A stretch of DNA of 64,000 nt from Bacteroidota bacterium (GCA_016707685.1 JADJHE010000012.1:1-64000); one strand, 5' to 3'; shown: positions 52,671 to 61,395, counted from the stretch's first letter. Translations and numbers: made by a program. Notes: a model not told the origin generated them from the sequence alone.

Positions 52671-53949
52671 TTATTCTAAAATTATTTTTTTAGTTACTGT
52701 ATTTTGTCCAGAAGTGATTTTTACAAAATAAACACCAGCAGGCAAGCTGTTTCTATCTACATTAAACTGATTCGTTTTAATGCTTCCATAGTTTGCAACT
52801 CTTTTCCCTAATACATCATACAATTCGATTGTAACCGAATTATTAGCAAATGCTACTAAATCAATTGTAAAGTTTGTATTCGCTGGATTTGGGTATAAAT
52901 CAATATCAGCAGCACTAACATTTAATTCTTCAACACCAACAGCAGGTGCTGTTGTATAATTACAATCCAATGCAACACCACATGTAAAATGCTCAAGAAA
53001 TTACGAGTAATCGTAAGTGTTGTATCATAATATGCAGCACTACCTGTATGAGGAACGTGATCTTGTCCTTCGTGAATTTCGAAACAATTAACTATACCTA
53101 CTTGATCAGCTTTTGCATTTACAGAAAAGCTACCATCAACTGGCATAATAGGAAATAGCCCTGCAAGGGTAATAATATCAGAACCATATGGAACTGTTGC
53201 GTCATCTGTTCCATGAAAGTTCAACACCGGCTCATCACCCGCTTTCATCCATGCAGTATCACCAATAGCACCACAAATATTCACGATTGCTTTTACATCT
53301 GATGAATAACCAGGATTACCGCTCAAGCCTTCGATTCCACCACCAATACCGTATTGTCCAACAGTATCAATGTAAGGAGGAAATTCTGAAACTTCATCCA
53401 AGTAAGCTAATTGTAATGCAACAAAACCACCTGCAGAAACACCAGCAAAATAAATATTGTTCAAATCAATTTTATAGGTATTTCCTCCTACAGCAACATT
53501 CTTTTTAAAATAACGAACAGCTGCTCTACCATCTTGAACAGCACGCATTACTGCTTCTGTTGCATCACTCGAATCTGGTCCCGGGAAAGGGAATCCATTC
53601 ATACCAACGCGGTATTCAATAGAGGCAACAACATAACCTAATCTCGCCAAGTCTTTACACAATGGCACTACATCTGTACCTGTTTTGCTTCCACCAATAA
53701 AACTTCCACCATGCGCCATAATAATTAAGGCTCTGCTTAGTAGATGTATCGCCTGTTGGCTCATACACATCCAATAATAAATTTTGATTGGTATTGTTAT
53801 ACTTTAAATTACTTCCGTACTGAATATTTGTCGTATCAGAAGGCTGGAAAAATTTTATCATGGTAACGATTACCTGCACATTGTGCATTTGATTTTGTTG
53901 TTGCAACAAGAGAAATAATTGTTGCTAATGCTAAGTAAATTTTTTTCAT
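52671..53949 (-). CDS. Secreted alpha/beta-hydrolase (esterase) with T9SS tail, three frameshifts
   Basis: A gene that would give about 425 residues if three single-base errors were corrected. It starts MKKIYLALATIISLVATTKS with a signal peptide. IIMAHGGSFIGG is the HSL-type oxyanion loop, IYFAGVSAGGFVALQLAY the Ser nucleophile, HGTDDATVPYG the Asp and HVPH the His. The end is a type A sorting domain (IDLYPNPANTNFTID, VTIELYDVLGKRVANYG, SLPAGVYFVKITSGQ). Breaks are at ~53842 (extra C/G), ~53733-53736 (extra base) and ~52993-52996 (missing base). All are one-base changes in short runs or repeats. Errors or decay cannot be told apart here. Confidence 0.72.
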
Positions 53950-54033
53950 GTATTTAATTGTTAGGGTTATGTTAAAAGTAGTAAATCATTCTGAATAAAA
54001 AAATACTCGTGATTTTTTAAAATCAGAAAAGCC

Positions 54034-55256
54034 TTAAAAAACGTAAGAAAGTGCGAATCCAGGAACAACCGCTTTCGATTTATAGGTTCCACCAAATTGG
54101 GTTTCGAGATTGGTGTCGGTACGTTTCATTCCTTCTATGTATAAAAATGAAACATCAACAAAAATTTTCTTTGTTACTTTAAAGGTTGCACCTGCAGTAA
54201 TTCCTAATTTATCTGCATCGGGAGTTTCAGGAGTTAAATAGCCGGCTTTTACAGGACTCATATCATAATAAGCTCCTAAACGAGCAGTCCATTTTTCTGT
54301 TAAATCATATTGGCCACCTAAACGGAAAATATAAGAATTCTGATATTCACGAGCCGAATGAATATCCTTCAATTTATCTGTATTATCAGCAAAATCAATG
54401 ATTAATGAATCGTATGATTTCCAACCAACAAAATTAACATCCAATGCCAAGGTCATTTTTGAATTTACTTTATACCCTACACCAAGCGTTGCAACTTGTG
54501 GTAAATTTAAACCTGTTGAAAACGTTGTAGAAGGAAAATACTGTCCTACAGACGAAGGGACAGTAAAATCAGCAGTACCGCCATCCACCTTCACATTCAC
54601 TTGTGAACGGTAATCAAAACCAATTGATAATTTTTCGGTTGCCTTAAAATAAATACCTGCATTAAATCCATATCCACTCGCTTTTCCTTCTAAGCTTCCT
54701 TCGCCGTATCCTGAATAGGCACACCTTTGCGCAAAGCAAATGATCCAGTAGCATAAATAAATCCAACACCAATACCAATCTTATCATTCAACTTATAAGA
54801 AGCTGTTGGCTGAATAAAAAATGTTTTTAAATCAATTTCACGAATTAAAAACTGACCTTTCCAATCATCTGCCCATTGCACTTTACTACCAAAAGGATTA
54901 TAAATACCTAAACCAACATTCCACTTCGCTGTTTTTTTGAATTTGTAAACCGCATACAAAGTGATAGGAGTTCCCGTGTTTTTTTCAATGTGTGCTGTGT
55001 AAGTACCTGGAAATGGTTCCAAATATGTAGTACGTGGCATGATAAAGCTAGCTCCAATTGTGATTCCACGTAAAGAGTCTAAAAACGACATTGCACCAGG
55101 ATTAAATAATATGGTAGCATTGTCCATGCACAAGCCCGTACCTGCATGTCCCATTCCTGTTTGCTTTTGTCCTTGTAAGTTTATTTGAAAACCACCTGCC
55201 AATAATGCCGATGTAACGAATAAAAACAATGTGATTGACAGTAGTAGTTTCTTCAT
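54034..55256 (-). CDS. OmpP1/FadL-family outer-membrane transporter, with frameshift
   Basis: A barrel protein for uptake of hydrophobic compounds. The N-terminal part has the signal peptide MKKLLLSITLFLFVTSALLAGG and the FadL opening FQINLQGQKQTGMGHAG with GLCMDNATILFNPGAMSFL. The second part (residue ~195 onwards) has GEGSLEGKASGYGFNAGIYF, YRSQVNVKVDGG, and ends in VPGFALSYVF with the terminal Phe. The two lie in different frames; adding one T near 54711 joins them into 407 residues. Divergent from the korA leader region. Confidence 0.85.
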
Positions 55257-55301
55257 AAGAACAAAATAAGCCAATTTATTTACACAAATCAAATTTTTAT
55301 C

Positions 55302-55309
55302 TACCTTTG
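55302..55309 (+). promoter_or_regulatory. -7 box upstream of the Cys-rich leader ORF
   Basis: TACCTTTG, a full match to TAnnTTTG, about 14 bases before the predicted transcript's first ATG at 55330. No clear TTTG -33 element (a TTTA lies near the right place). Confidence 0.5.
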
Positions 55310-55329
55310 TTGTCGAAAATCAATGAACA

Positions 55330-55407
55330 ATGATTAAAACCGCAGTAAATAGAACAAAAATGATGGCAATGTGTTGTAAGTTGAATACTTGCGGGATTTG
55401 CTTTTAA
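55330..55407 (+). CDS. Cys-rich leader peptide or microprotein upstream of korAB
   Basis: A 25-codon ORF (ATG at 55330, TAA at 55405). Residues 11-25 read MMAMCCKLNTCGICF, with Cys at 15, 16, 21 and 24; no other part of this window codes such a peptide. A consensus -7 box precedes it and a strong intrinsic terminator begins 23 bases after its stop, before korA. Two readings are possible. Either it is a leader peptide whose stalling at Cys codons lets RNA polymerase pass the terminator into korAB (iron-sulfur enzymes), or it is an independent tiny gene. It is too short for homology to be decided by eye. Confidence 0.55.
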   Translation: MIKTAVNRTKMMAMCCKLNTCGICF

Positions 55408-55430
55408 TATATATTAACACTTAATATTTG

Positions 55431-55463
55431 AAAGGTTTTTCCCAAACAGGAAGAACCTTTTTT
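55431..55463 (+). terminator. Intrinsic terminator between the leader ORF and korA
   Basis: aaaggtttttcc / caaaca / ggaagaaccttt, a 12-base stem with one G-U pair, followed by a run of six Ts, between the Cys-rich ORF and the korA ATG at 55522. Confidence 0.75.
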
Positions 55464-55472
55464 GTTTAAAAA

Positions 55473-55480
55473 TACCTTTG
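55473..55480 (+). promoter_or_regulatory. Second -7 box, closest to korA
   Basis: TACCTTTG directly after the terminator, about 40 bases before the korA ATG. It repeats the 8-base core of the box at 55302 and would allow korAB to be transcribed without the leader. Confidence 0.5.
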
Positions 55481-55521
55481 TATCCACTAAATTTATTCCG
55501 AAGCTTTTGTCGGGAATAAAA

Positions 55522-57381
55522 ATGAACACGAAAATGAGTGCACAAACAGAAATAAAAACAGATGTAGTAATACTTTTTGCTGGTGATTCCGGTGATGGTA
55601 TTCAATTAACAGGATCTCAGTTTTCAACAACTGCTGCCTTGTATGGAAACGACATAAGTACTTTTCCGAATTTTCCAGCTGAAATTCGTGCCCCACAAGG
55701 CACCATTGCTGGTGTATCAGGATTTCAATTGCACTTTGGCAGCGTTGAGGTATACACTGCTGGCGATGCATCAGATGTATTAGTAGTAATGAATGCTGCT
55801 GCTTTAAAAGCTAACTTAAAGCAATTAAAACCAGGCGGAATAATTATTGCCAATAGCGATGGATTTGATGCTAAAAATTTAAAGCTCGCTAAATTTCCTG
55901 ATGGCGTAAATCCTTTAACAGATGGTTCATTAGACAAATACAAAGTTCATGTAATTGATGTTACAAAAATTACACGTACCGCTTTAGCTGATTCGGGCTT
56001 AGGAACAAAAGAAATGGATCGCTCCAAAAACATGTTTGTTTTAGGATATATCTATTGGATGTATAATCGCTCATTAGATAATACCATTGAGTTTATAAAG
56101 GACCAATTTAAAAAACGTCCAGAGCTGATAGATGCAAATGTAAAAGTATTAAAAGCAGGATTTAATTATGGAGATACTATTGAAGCACCAATGAATCGCT
56201 TCGAAGTAAAACCAGCACCCGTTTCAAAAGGAACCTACCGCAGTATTATGGGTAACCAAGCTGCTGCATTAGGATTAATTGCTGCTGCTGAAAAAGCAGG
56301 ACTAACATTGTTTTATGGCACTTATCCGATAACACCTGCTTCTGACATTTTGCATGAATTATCAAAACACAAAAATTTTGGTGTAAAAACATTTCAAGCA
56401 GAAGATGAAATTGCTGCAATCACCTCAACAATTGGTGCTGCTTTTGGTGGTGCTTTGGGTGTAACGGGTTCATCCGGACCAGGTATTGCATTAAAAGGAG
56501 AAGCAATTGGATTGGCTTTAATGCTTGAATTGCCATTGGTAATTGTAAACATTCAACGTGGTGGACCAAGCACTGGCTTACCAACAAAAACAGAACAAGC
56601 CGATTTAATGCAAGCAATTTATGGACGAAATGGCGAATCACCTGTTCCTGTAATTGCAGCATGCACTCCAAGTGATTGTTTTGATATGGCTTTTGAAGCT
56701 TGTCGATTAGCAATTGAATTTATGACTCCAGTCTTCTTTTTAAGTGATGGTTATATTGCAAATGGTGCTGAACCATGGAAATTTCCAGCAGCAAGCGATT
56801 TACCAGAGTTCAAAGTATCCTTTGCAAAAAATGAATTAAAAGAAGGGGAGAAATTTTTACCCTACAAACGCAATGAGAAACTAGCTCGTCCATGGGCTAT
56901 TCCTGGCACAAAAGGATTAGAACATCGTGTAGGTGGAATTGAAAAAGAAAATGAAACTGGAAATATTTCATATGATCCAGACAACCATGAGTTCATGGTA
57001 AAAACACGTCAGGAGAAAGTTGACAACATTGCGAATTACATTCCTCTTCAAACAATTGATAATGGTAAAGAAAAAGGTAAGTTATTAATTCTTGGCTGGG
57101 GCTCAACCTATGGCTCTATCAAAACGGCAGTAAAAGAAGCTATTGCAGAAGGGTACGATGTATCGCATGCACACGTTCGTTATTTAAATCCATTCCCGAA
57201 AAATTTAGGAGAGGTTTTAAAAAGTTACGACAAAGTACTTATCCCTGAAATCAACAATGGTCAATTAATTAAAATCATTCGTGATAAATACTTAATTGAT
57301 GCGCAAGGATTAAATAAAATAAAAGGAATGCCTTTTACTTCAATTGAAATAAAAGAAAAAATTGCAGAAATGTTAAAATAA
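55522..57381 (+). CDS. korA: 2-oxoacid:ferredoxin oxidoreductase, alpha (gamma-alpha fused) subunit
   Basis: A 619-residue subunit with the gamma domain fused in front of alpha, as in 2-oxoglutarate:ferredoxin oxidoreductase (KorA). The gamma domain has VILFAGDSGDGIQLTGSQFS and NFPAEIRAPQGTIAG; the alpha part has LFYGTYPITPASDILHELSKH, VTGSSGPGIALKGEAIG, VIVNIQRGGPSTGLPTKTEQADL and the C-terminal GWGSTYGSIKTAVKEA. It binds 2-oxoglutarate and CoA and passes electrons to ferredoxin with KorB. The ATG at 55522 (MNTKMSAQ) is preferred to the TTG at 55462. It is the first gene of a two-gene operon. Confidence 0.92.
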   Translation: MNTKMSAQTEIKTDVVILFAGDSGDGIQLTGSQFSTTAALYGNDISTFPNFPAEIRAPQGTIAGVSGFQLHFGSVEVYTAGDASDVLVVMNAAALKANLKQLKPGGIIIANSDGFDAKNLKLAKFPDGVNPLTDGSLDKYKVHVIDVTKITRTALADSGLGTKEMDRSKNMFVLGYIYWMYNRSLDNTIEFIKDQFKKRPELIDANVKVLKAGFNYGDTIEAPMNRFEVKPAPVSKGTYRSIMGNQAAALGLIAAAEKAGLTLFYGTYPITPASDILHELSKHKNFGVKTFQAEDEIAAITSTIGAAFGGALGVTGSSGPGIALKGEAIGLALMLELPLVIVNIQRGGPSTGLPTKTEQADLMQAIYGRNGESPVPVIAACTPSDCFDMAFEACRLAIEFMTPVFFLSDGYIANGAEPWKFPAASDLPEFKVSFAKNELKEGEKFLPYKRNEKLARPWAIPGTKGLEHRVGGIEKENETGNISYDPDNHEFMVKTRQEKVDNIANYIPLQTIDNGKEKGKLLILGWGSTYGSIKTAVKEAIAEGYDVSHAHVRYLNPFPKNLGEVLKSYDKVLIPEINNGQLIKIIRDKYLIDAQGLNKIKGMPFTSIEIKEKIAEMLK

Positions 57382-57409
57382 CGAATAGCGATTCGAAAGC
57401 ACACTATAC

Positions 57410-58429
57410 ATGGAAACAGCTGAATTAAAATTAACCGCAAAAGATTTTGTAACCGATCAGGAAGTACGTTGGTGCCCTGGTTGTGGCGACTATTCAATAT
57501 TAAAACAAGTACAAACAGTAATGCCTGACTTAGGAATTCCGAAGGAAGAAATTGTGTTTGTTTCTGGTATTGGATGTTCTTCTCGTTTCCCATATTACAT
57601 GGAAACATTCGGCATGCACAGTATTCATGGTCGCGCAACAGCTGTTGCTAGCGGACTTAAAGCAACACGTCCCGAATTAAGTGTTTGGATTGTTACTGGT
57701 GATGGAGATGCGTTATCTATTGGTGGAAATCATTTTATTCACCTACTAAGAAGAAATTTTGATGTAAATGTTTTGTTGTTTAACAATGAAATTTATGGTT
57801 TAACAAAAGGACAATATTCACCAACATCGCCTTTGGGTAAAGTTGCAAAATCAACACCAATGGGTTCGGTTGATCATCCTTTTAATCCACTTGCATTGAG
57901 TTTAGGTGCCGATGGAACTTTCATTGCACGCACCATGGACAGAGACCCAATTCACATGCGTGAAATATTAAAAAGAGCAAATGCACACAAGGGAACATCC
58001 TTAGTAGAAATTTACCAAAATTGTAATGTTTTTAATGATGGTGCTTTTGAAGTATTTACAGAAAAAGGAACAAAAAAATTAAATACCCTAACAGTTGAAA
58101 ATGGCAAACCATTAACGTTTGGTGAGCAAGCCGACAAAGGAATAAAACTAGATGGTTTCAAACCTGTAATTGTAAACATTGCTGATGTTTCAGCAAATGA
58201 TTTATGGATACACGATGAAACAGATCCTGTGAAAGCAAGTATTTTGGTTCGTTTCTTCGACAATCCAGCTAATGAAAATGCTTTGCCTCGACCATTTGGT
58301 GTATTCTACAAAGAAGATCGTTTTTGCTACGAAGATGCTATGAATGCACAAATAGAAGATGCTATCAAACAAAAAGGAAAAGGCAATTTGGACGATTTAA
58401 TAAAAGGTAAGAATACGTGGACAATTTAG
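57410..58429 (+). CDS. korB: 2-oxoacid:ferredoxin oxidoreductase, beta subunit
   Basis: A 339-residue partner of KorA carrying thiamine diphosphate and one [4Fe-4S] cluster. WCPGCGDYSILKQVQ gives two cluster cysteines and SGIGCSSRFPYYM a third. The ThDP motif is VWIVTGDGDALSIGGNHFIH, closing with NNEIYGLTKGQYSPTSPLGK. The fourth cluster Cys is probably in LVEIYQNCNVFNDG. The protein acts in the cytoplasm and supplies low-potential ferredoxin electrons. It follows korA by 28 bases. Confidence 0.93.
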   Translation: METAELKLTAKDFVTDQEVRWCPGCGDYSILKQVQTVMPDLGIPKEEIVFVSGIGCSSRFPYYMETFGMHSIHGRATAVASGLKATRPELSVWIVTGDGDALSIGGNHFIHLLRRNFDVNVLLFNNEIYGLTKGQYSPTSPLGKVAKSTPMGSVDHPFNPLALSLGADGTFIARTMDRDPIHMREILKRANAHKGTSLVEIYQNCNVFNDGAFEVFTEKGTKKLNTLTVENGKPLTFGEQADKGIKLDGFKPVIVNIADVSANDLWIHDETDPVKASILVRFFDNPANENALPRPFGVFYKEDRFCYEDAMNAQIEDAIKQKGKGNLDDLIKGKNTWTI

Positions 58430-58444
58430 TGTAATTTGTTTCAT

Positions 58445-58452
58445 TACCTTTG
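58445..58452 (+). promoter_or_regulatory. -7 box of a T9SS cargo gene
   Basis: TACCTTTG 15 bases before the ATG at 58468; no good -33 element is visible. Confidence 0.45.
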
Positions 58453-58467
58453 AAAAAAATATAAATC

Positions 58468-59115
58468 ATGATAAAAAATACAATAGCATTTTTAATTCTA
58501 CTTGTAATTACAGCTTCTGAATCAAATGCACAAGTTGTTAGCTGCAGTTCGTTATGCGTTCAAAGTATTGTAATGGATACAACCAATAATGAATTAGATG
58601 TTACCATCATCAATGCCGATTCAAATCAAATAAACTACCCAGTAGTTGTGGTGGTTGATACTGCTGGTGATACCATTGCAAATATTGGTGCTTTGTTTTA
58701 TTTATTTGCTCAACTAGGTGGCGATACGGTTACACATGATTTACCTACTACATTGGATTCATTACCTGCAAACTTTACGGGTACGGTTTATGTAACAGAT
58801 GCTATTTATGATACTACTTGTGCATATACGTTCCCAATGAATTGCTCAACGTTAAGTGTATCTGAAATTAGCGCTACGAACACTGTAATCATCTACCCAA
58901 ACCCTGCTAACGATTATACCACTATTAACTTAGGGAATACTTCAGGGCGACAAATAGGCATTACACTTTATGATGTTACTGGAAGAGAATTACGTTCGTT
59001 TTTCACAACGGATTCAATGCTTACCATTCAAAAAGAAAATTTATCGAATGGAATTTATGTTATCTCTATCCTAATTGATAACAAACGTATCACCAATAAA
59101 ATTATATTTGAATAA
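58468..59115 (+). CDS. Small secreted protein with T9SS type A sorting domain
   Basis: A 215-residue exported protein: signal peptide MIKNTIAFLILLVITASESNAQ, then a short beta-rich domain (~25-130) with four Cys that could pair (SCSSLCVQS; TTCAYTFPMNCS), then a type A sorting domain (VIIYPNPANDYTTIN, IGITLYDVTGRELRSF, LSNGIYVISILIDN, KIIFE end). The mature part is too short and generic to name. It has a -7 box and ends in the terminator at the yqeY-tail fragment. Confidence 0.82.
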   Translation: MIKNTIAFLILLVITASESNAQVVSCSSLCVQSIVMDTTNNELDVTIINADSNQINYPVVVVVDTAGDTIANIGALFYLFAQLGGDTVTHDLPTTLDSLPANFTGTVYVTDAIYDTTCAYTFPMNCSTLSVSEISATNTVIIYPNPANDYTTINLGNTSGRQIGITLYDVTGRELRSFFTTDSMLTIQKENLSNGIYVISILIDNKRITNKIIFE

Positions 59116-59130
59116 TAGATAGCTAAAAAT

Positions 59131-59165
59131 AAAAAGGCGCAATTGAAATTCAATTGCGCTTTTTT
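59131..59165. terminator. Terminator, first yqeY-tail copy
   Basis: gcgcaattgaa and ttcaattgcgc form an 11-base stem flanked by A and T runs. It serves the T9SS cargo gene and, on the other strand, the yqeY-tail fragment; near-identical to the terminator at 60901. Confidence 0.8.
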
Positions 59166-59179
59166 ATTTTTGAATGCTA

Positions 59180-59316
59180 TTACTTACTCAATAATTCTTT
59201 CACCAAAGTAGAGATTACTTTACCATCTGCTTTACCCGACAATGCTTTTGTTGCAGCACCCATCACTTTACCCATATCTGCAGGCGAACTTGCACCAACA
59301 GATGCAATAATTTTTT
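59180..59316 (-). pseudogene. Orphan 3' end of yqeY (44 codons)
   Basis: The last 44 codons of a GatB/YqeY-domain gene plus stop and terminator, with no start or 5' part. Its reading begins KIIASVGASSPADMGK and ends STLVKELLSK, and is identical at the protein level to the C terminus of the complete gene at 60952. The DNA differs at 12 codons, every one synonymous (for example AGT/AGC, GTG/GTA, GCA/GCC). Such a pattern requires recent selection on the protein, so this tail was part of a working gene until it was cut off. It borders the island porin gene, whose stop codon lies at the junction. Confidence 0.85.
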
Positions 59317-60075
59317 AAAAACGAACACCCACAGACAAACCTATACGAATAGGCAATGAACCTCCTTTATAAACAATGCGACCTGCATTTGGATAAGCAC
59401 CACCTGAGACCAGAGTGCAATTTAATATTTTTAAAGGCTGATAAGAAATGCCGCCACCTATAGTACCGCCAACATATCCAATATTCGTTTTGTAGGAGCG
59501 TACATTATTAGTGGTACCAAAATAACTGTAAGTTGACTTAATCGTTACCCCACCTCCTTCTGCTCCCAAAAACATGAATCCTCGAATTAAACCTTCCCCT
59601 GTTGGATAAATTTTCAAATGAATACCAGTTATTACACCACTAACGATTGCATGTTTTTCATTATAAAGTTCTTTGGGTGAGAAAATCTTACCTTCGGTTG
59701 ATAGCCTATATATAAAGGATTTTATTGCTATTTAAGACCTTTCATACGAGAATTTTAAATCAAACAAGGCAAAATTCCAGAAAATATATTTTTCCAAAAC
59801 ATTTTTATACTTTTCCACGGTGTCAACATTACAGGACTCGTTTTTTTTGCAAAAATTTCGGTTTCCCCATTAGCATATACAATCATTAAAACCTCTGACT
59901 TTTCAATTGTGTAAAGAGGCCCGTCTGTATTTGAAAATTTATTGTATTTAATTTCTGTTTGATTAACTTCTTTAATATTAGCTAGAACTTCTGTTCCGTC
60001 TAATTTATAAATTTTATCCTGTGAAAATGCAAGAAAAACATACAAGATAAAAACTAATGTTAAAATATTTTTCAT
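59315..60075 (-). CDS. Outer-membrane beta-barrel protein of the island, with frameshifts
   Basis: A gene of about 253 residues once three one-base run-length changes are corrected. The signal peptide MKNILTLVFILYVFLAFSQ is followed by the common Bacteroidota domain with KIYKLDGTEVLANIKEVNQ, EIKYNKFSNTDGPLYTIEKS and LMIVYANGETEIFAKK. A barrel domain follows (LHLKIYPTGEGLIRG-like LKIYPTGEG, FMFLGAEGGG, GGTIGGGISYQPLKI), ending LSVGVRF at the stop. Breaks are in the T8 run at 59841-59848 and the runs at 59719-59722 and 59733-59734. Function unknown; the lack of other domains suggests a porin-like surface protein. Confidence 0.6.
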
Positions 60076-60384
60076 CTAACGACCTCCCCAAATTAAATAG
60101 TAAGTAACAACATTTACAGCAATCCCAATTCCAAAACCACCACAAACCCCACTTTTTGCCTCTTTCTTTTAAATGATTACAATTAATTTGTTCGCAACTT
60201 TAGGACTTGGTGAAAATAACTCCAGCAACAACCCTGTGAGCAAAAAGTAGGAACAAAAGTTCCCAAAAGGTCTAAACTTGTAGGGAGAAGATCCTGTTGC
60301 TTCAAATACATTTATACTTTTTTGGGTATTTTCATCGGTACTTCTTAGAAATAGGCTCAACATTTGCAAAAATCTTTTCCCCAT
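60076..60384 (-). pseudogene. Broken small gene upstream of the island porin
   Basis: The last 28 codons read EAKSGVCGGFGIGIAVNVVT and end in IWGGR with a TAG that directly abuts the porin ATG. This glycine-rich membrane-like end resembles the C-terminal ends of Bacteroidota proteins that carry the same KxYKLDGT domain as the porin. Upstream the sense is scattered over frames with stops (fragments GTFVPTF, LLTG, VAGVIF and PSPKVAN), so the gene is broken by several one-base changes or is a remnant. Confidence 0.4.
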
Positions 60385-60900
60385 TTTGTATAAATCATTA
60401 CTAACATAACAACTATGGTTGGACCTCCAAAGTGAATTTTTATACTTTATTTCCTTGATTCCTTTTCTATTTATTTATCTTAATTTTTTAATTACTATTT
60501 CTTCCGGGGATTTTGTTTTTCTTTAGTTAGTCTCCATTTTCTTTTTATTTTTTCACTGAATTTATAAACCAATAGAGTTTATATATAGATAAAATAACTA
60601 TTTGTGTTTGCTACAATAAATCTGAGCTAAACAATAGAAAAAAATACCTTCAAAAACTAACAGCACAATTATTCGCATTCGAAGGAACGTGTATAAGCCA
60701 GAAAAACTAGCAATCGAAGTGAAATAGCTAGCGCTATAGGTTATGAGAAAAGGAGCGAAATATTTCTTTTGGAATTTAATACGAATCATTAAATTCAGCA
60801 ATTCAGTTGAAATTTTTTTCTCAGAAGATTTGACCTAATAAAGATAAGCCAAAAAAAAAAAATAGCTATGCTATTAATTTATTATATAATTACTTAATAA
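60385..60900. other. AT-rich non-coding end of the island
   Basis: 516 bases of low-complexity A/T-rich DNA. One 67-codon frame (60598-60801, minus) has no family features, start signal or composition of a gene and is not called. No integrase, transposase, inverted-repeat ends or tRNA was seen. Confidence 0.55.
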
Positions 60901-60938
60901 AAAAAGGCGCAATTGAAAATTCAATTGCGCCTTTTTTA
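60901..60938 (-). terminator. Terminator of yqeY
   Basis: ggcgcaattga / aaa / ttcaattgcgcc, about a 12-base stem flanked by A and T runs, just past the yqeY stop codon. Confidence 0.8.
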
Positions 60939-61088
60939 TTTTAGAATACTATTATTTGCTCAATAATTCTTTTACTAAAGTAGATATTACTTTTCCATCT
61001 GCTTTACCCGACAATGCCTTTGTAGCAGCACCCATCACTTTACCCATATCGGCAGGAGAACTTGCACCAACCGATGCTATAATTTTTT
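60901..61088. repeat. Direct repeat B: current yqeY 3' end
   Basis: The second copy of the repeat at 59131-59316. It contains the terminator and the last 44 codons of the intact yqeY gene. Confidence 0.85.
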
Positions 61089-61395
61089 CTAATTCAACTT
61101 TCACTTCAGCTTCTGTCATTTGTTTTGGCAAATACACTTCGATAATTGCTGCTTGCGATAATTCAACTTCAGCTAAATCAGCTCTACCTTGACCGTTATA
61201 CACATCAGCCGTTTCTTTACGTTGCTTTACCATTTTTTGCAAAGCCTTTATTTCTGTTTCATCGGTATAACCTTCAGGTGAGGTTTTCAATAAAAGAATT
61301 GCTGATTTTACAGCTCTTAATGCTTCTAATTTTGCAGCCTCTTTTGCCAACATTGCAGCTTTAATGTCTGCGTTAATTTTTTCTTCTAATGCCAT
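60952..61395 (-). CDS. GatB/YqeY domain-containing protein
   Basis: A 147-residue helical protein of the YqeY family, related to the tail domain of GatB in the Glu-tRNA(Gln) amidotransferase. It starts MALEEKINADIKAAMLAKEA, followed by LEALRAVKSAILLLK, ALQKMVKQRKETADVY, and LPKQMTEAEVKVELEKIIAS; the end is VISTLVKELLSK. It may assist tRNA handling; its exact role is not known. The ATG at 61395 is chosen over one 33 bases upstream. It is downstream of dsbD by 39 bases. Its last 44 codons are duplicated beyond the island (59180-59316). Confidence 0.9.
   Translation of the reverse strand: MALEEKINADIKAAMLAKEAAKLEALRAVKSAILLLKTSPEGYTDETEIKALQKMVKQRKETADVYNGQGRADLAEVELSQAAIIEVYLPKQMTEAEVKVELEKIIASVGASSPADMGKVMGAATKALSGKADGKVISTLVKELLSK

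Larger units (their letters stand above)
59131..59316. repeat. Direct repeat A: displaced yqeY 3' end
   Basis: About 187 bases aligning with 60901-61088 at roughly 91% identity (about 14 mismatches and two single-base indels). Similarity stops abruptly at 59316/59317, in an A/T run. Confidence 0.85.

Noticed and set aside
55462..55521. korA start at the upstream TTG
   Set aside because: It falls inside the terminator's T-tract and the -7 box; the ATG at 55522 fits the family start.
60598..60801. 67-codon minus-strand frame in the island
   Set aside because: Low-complexity AT-rich DNA with no start signal, family features or conserved neighbours; chance open frame.
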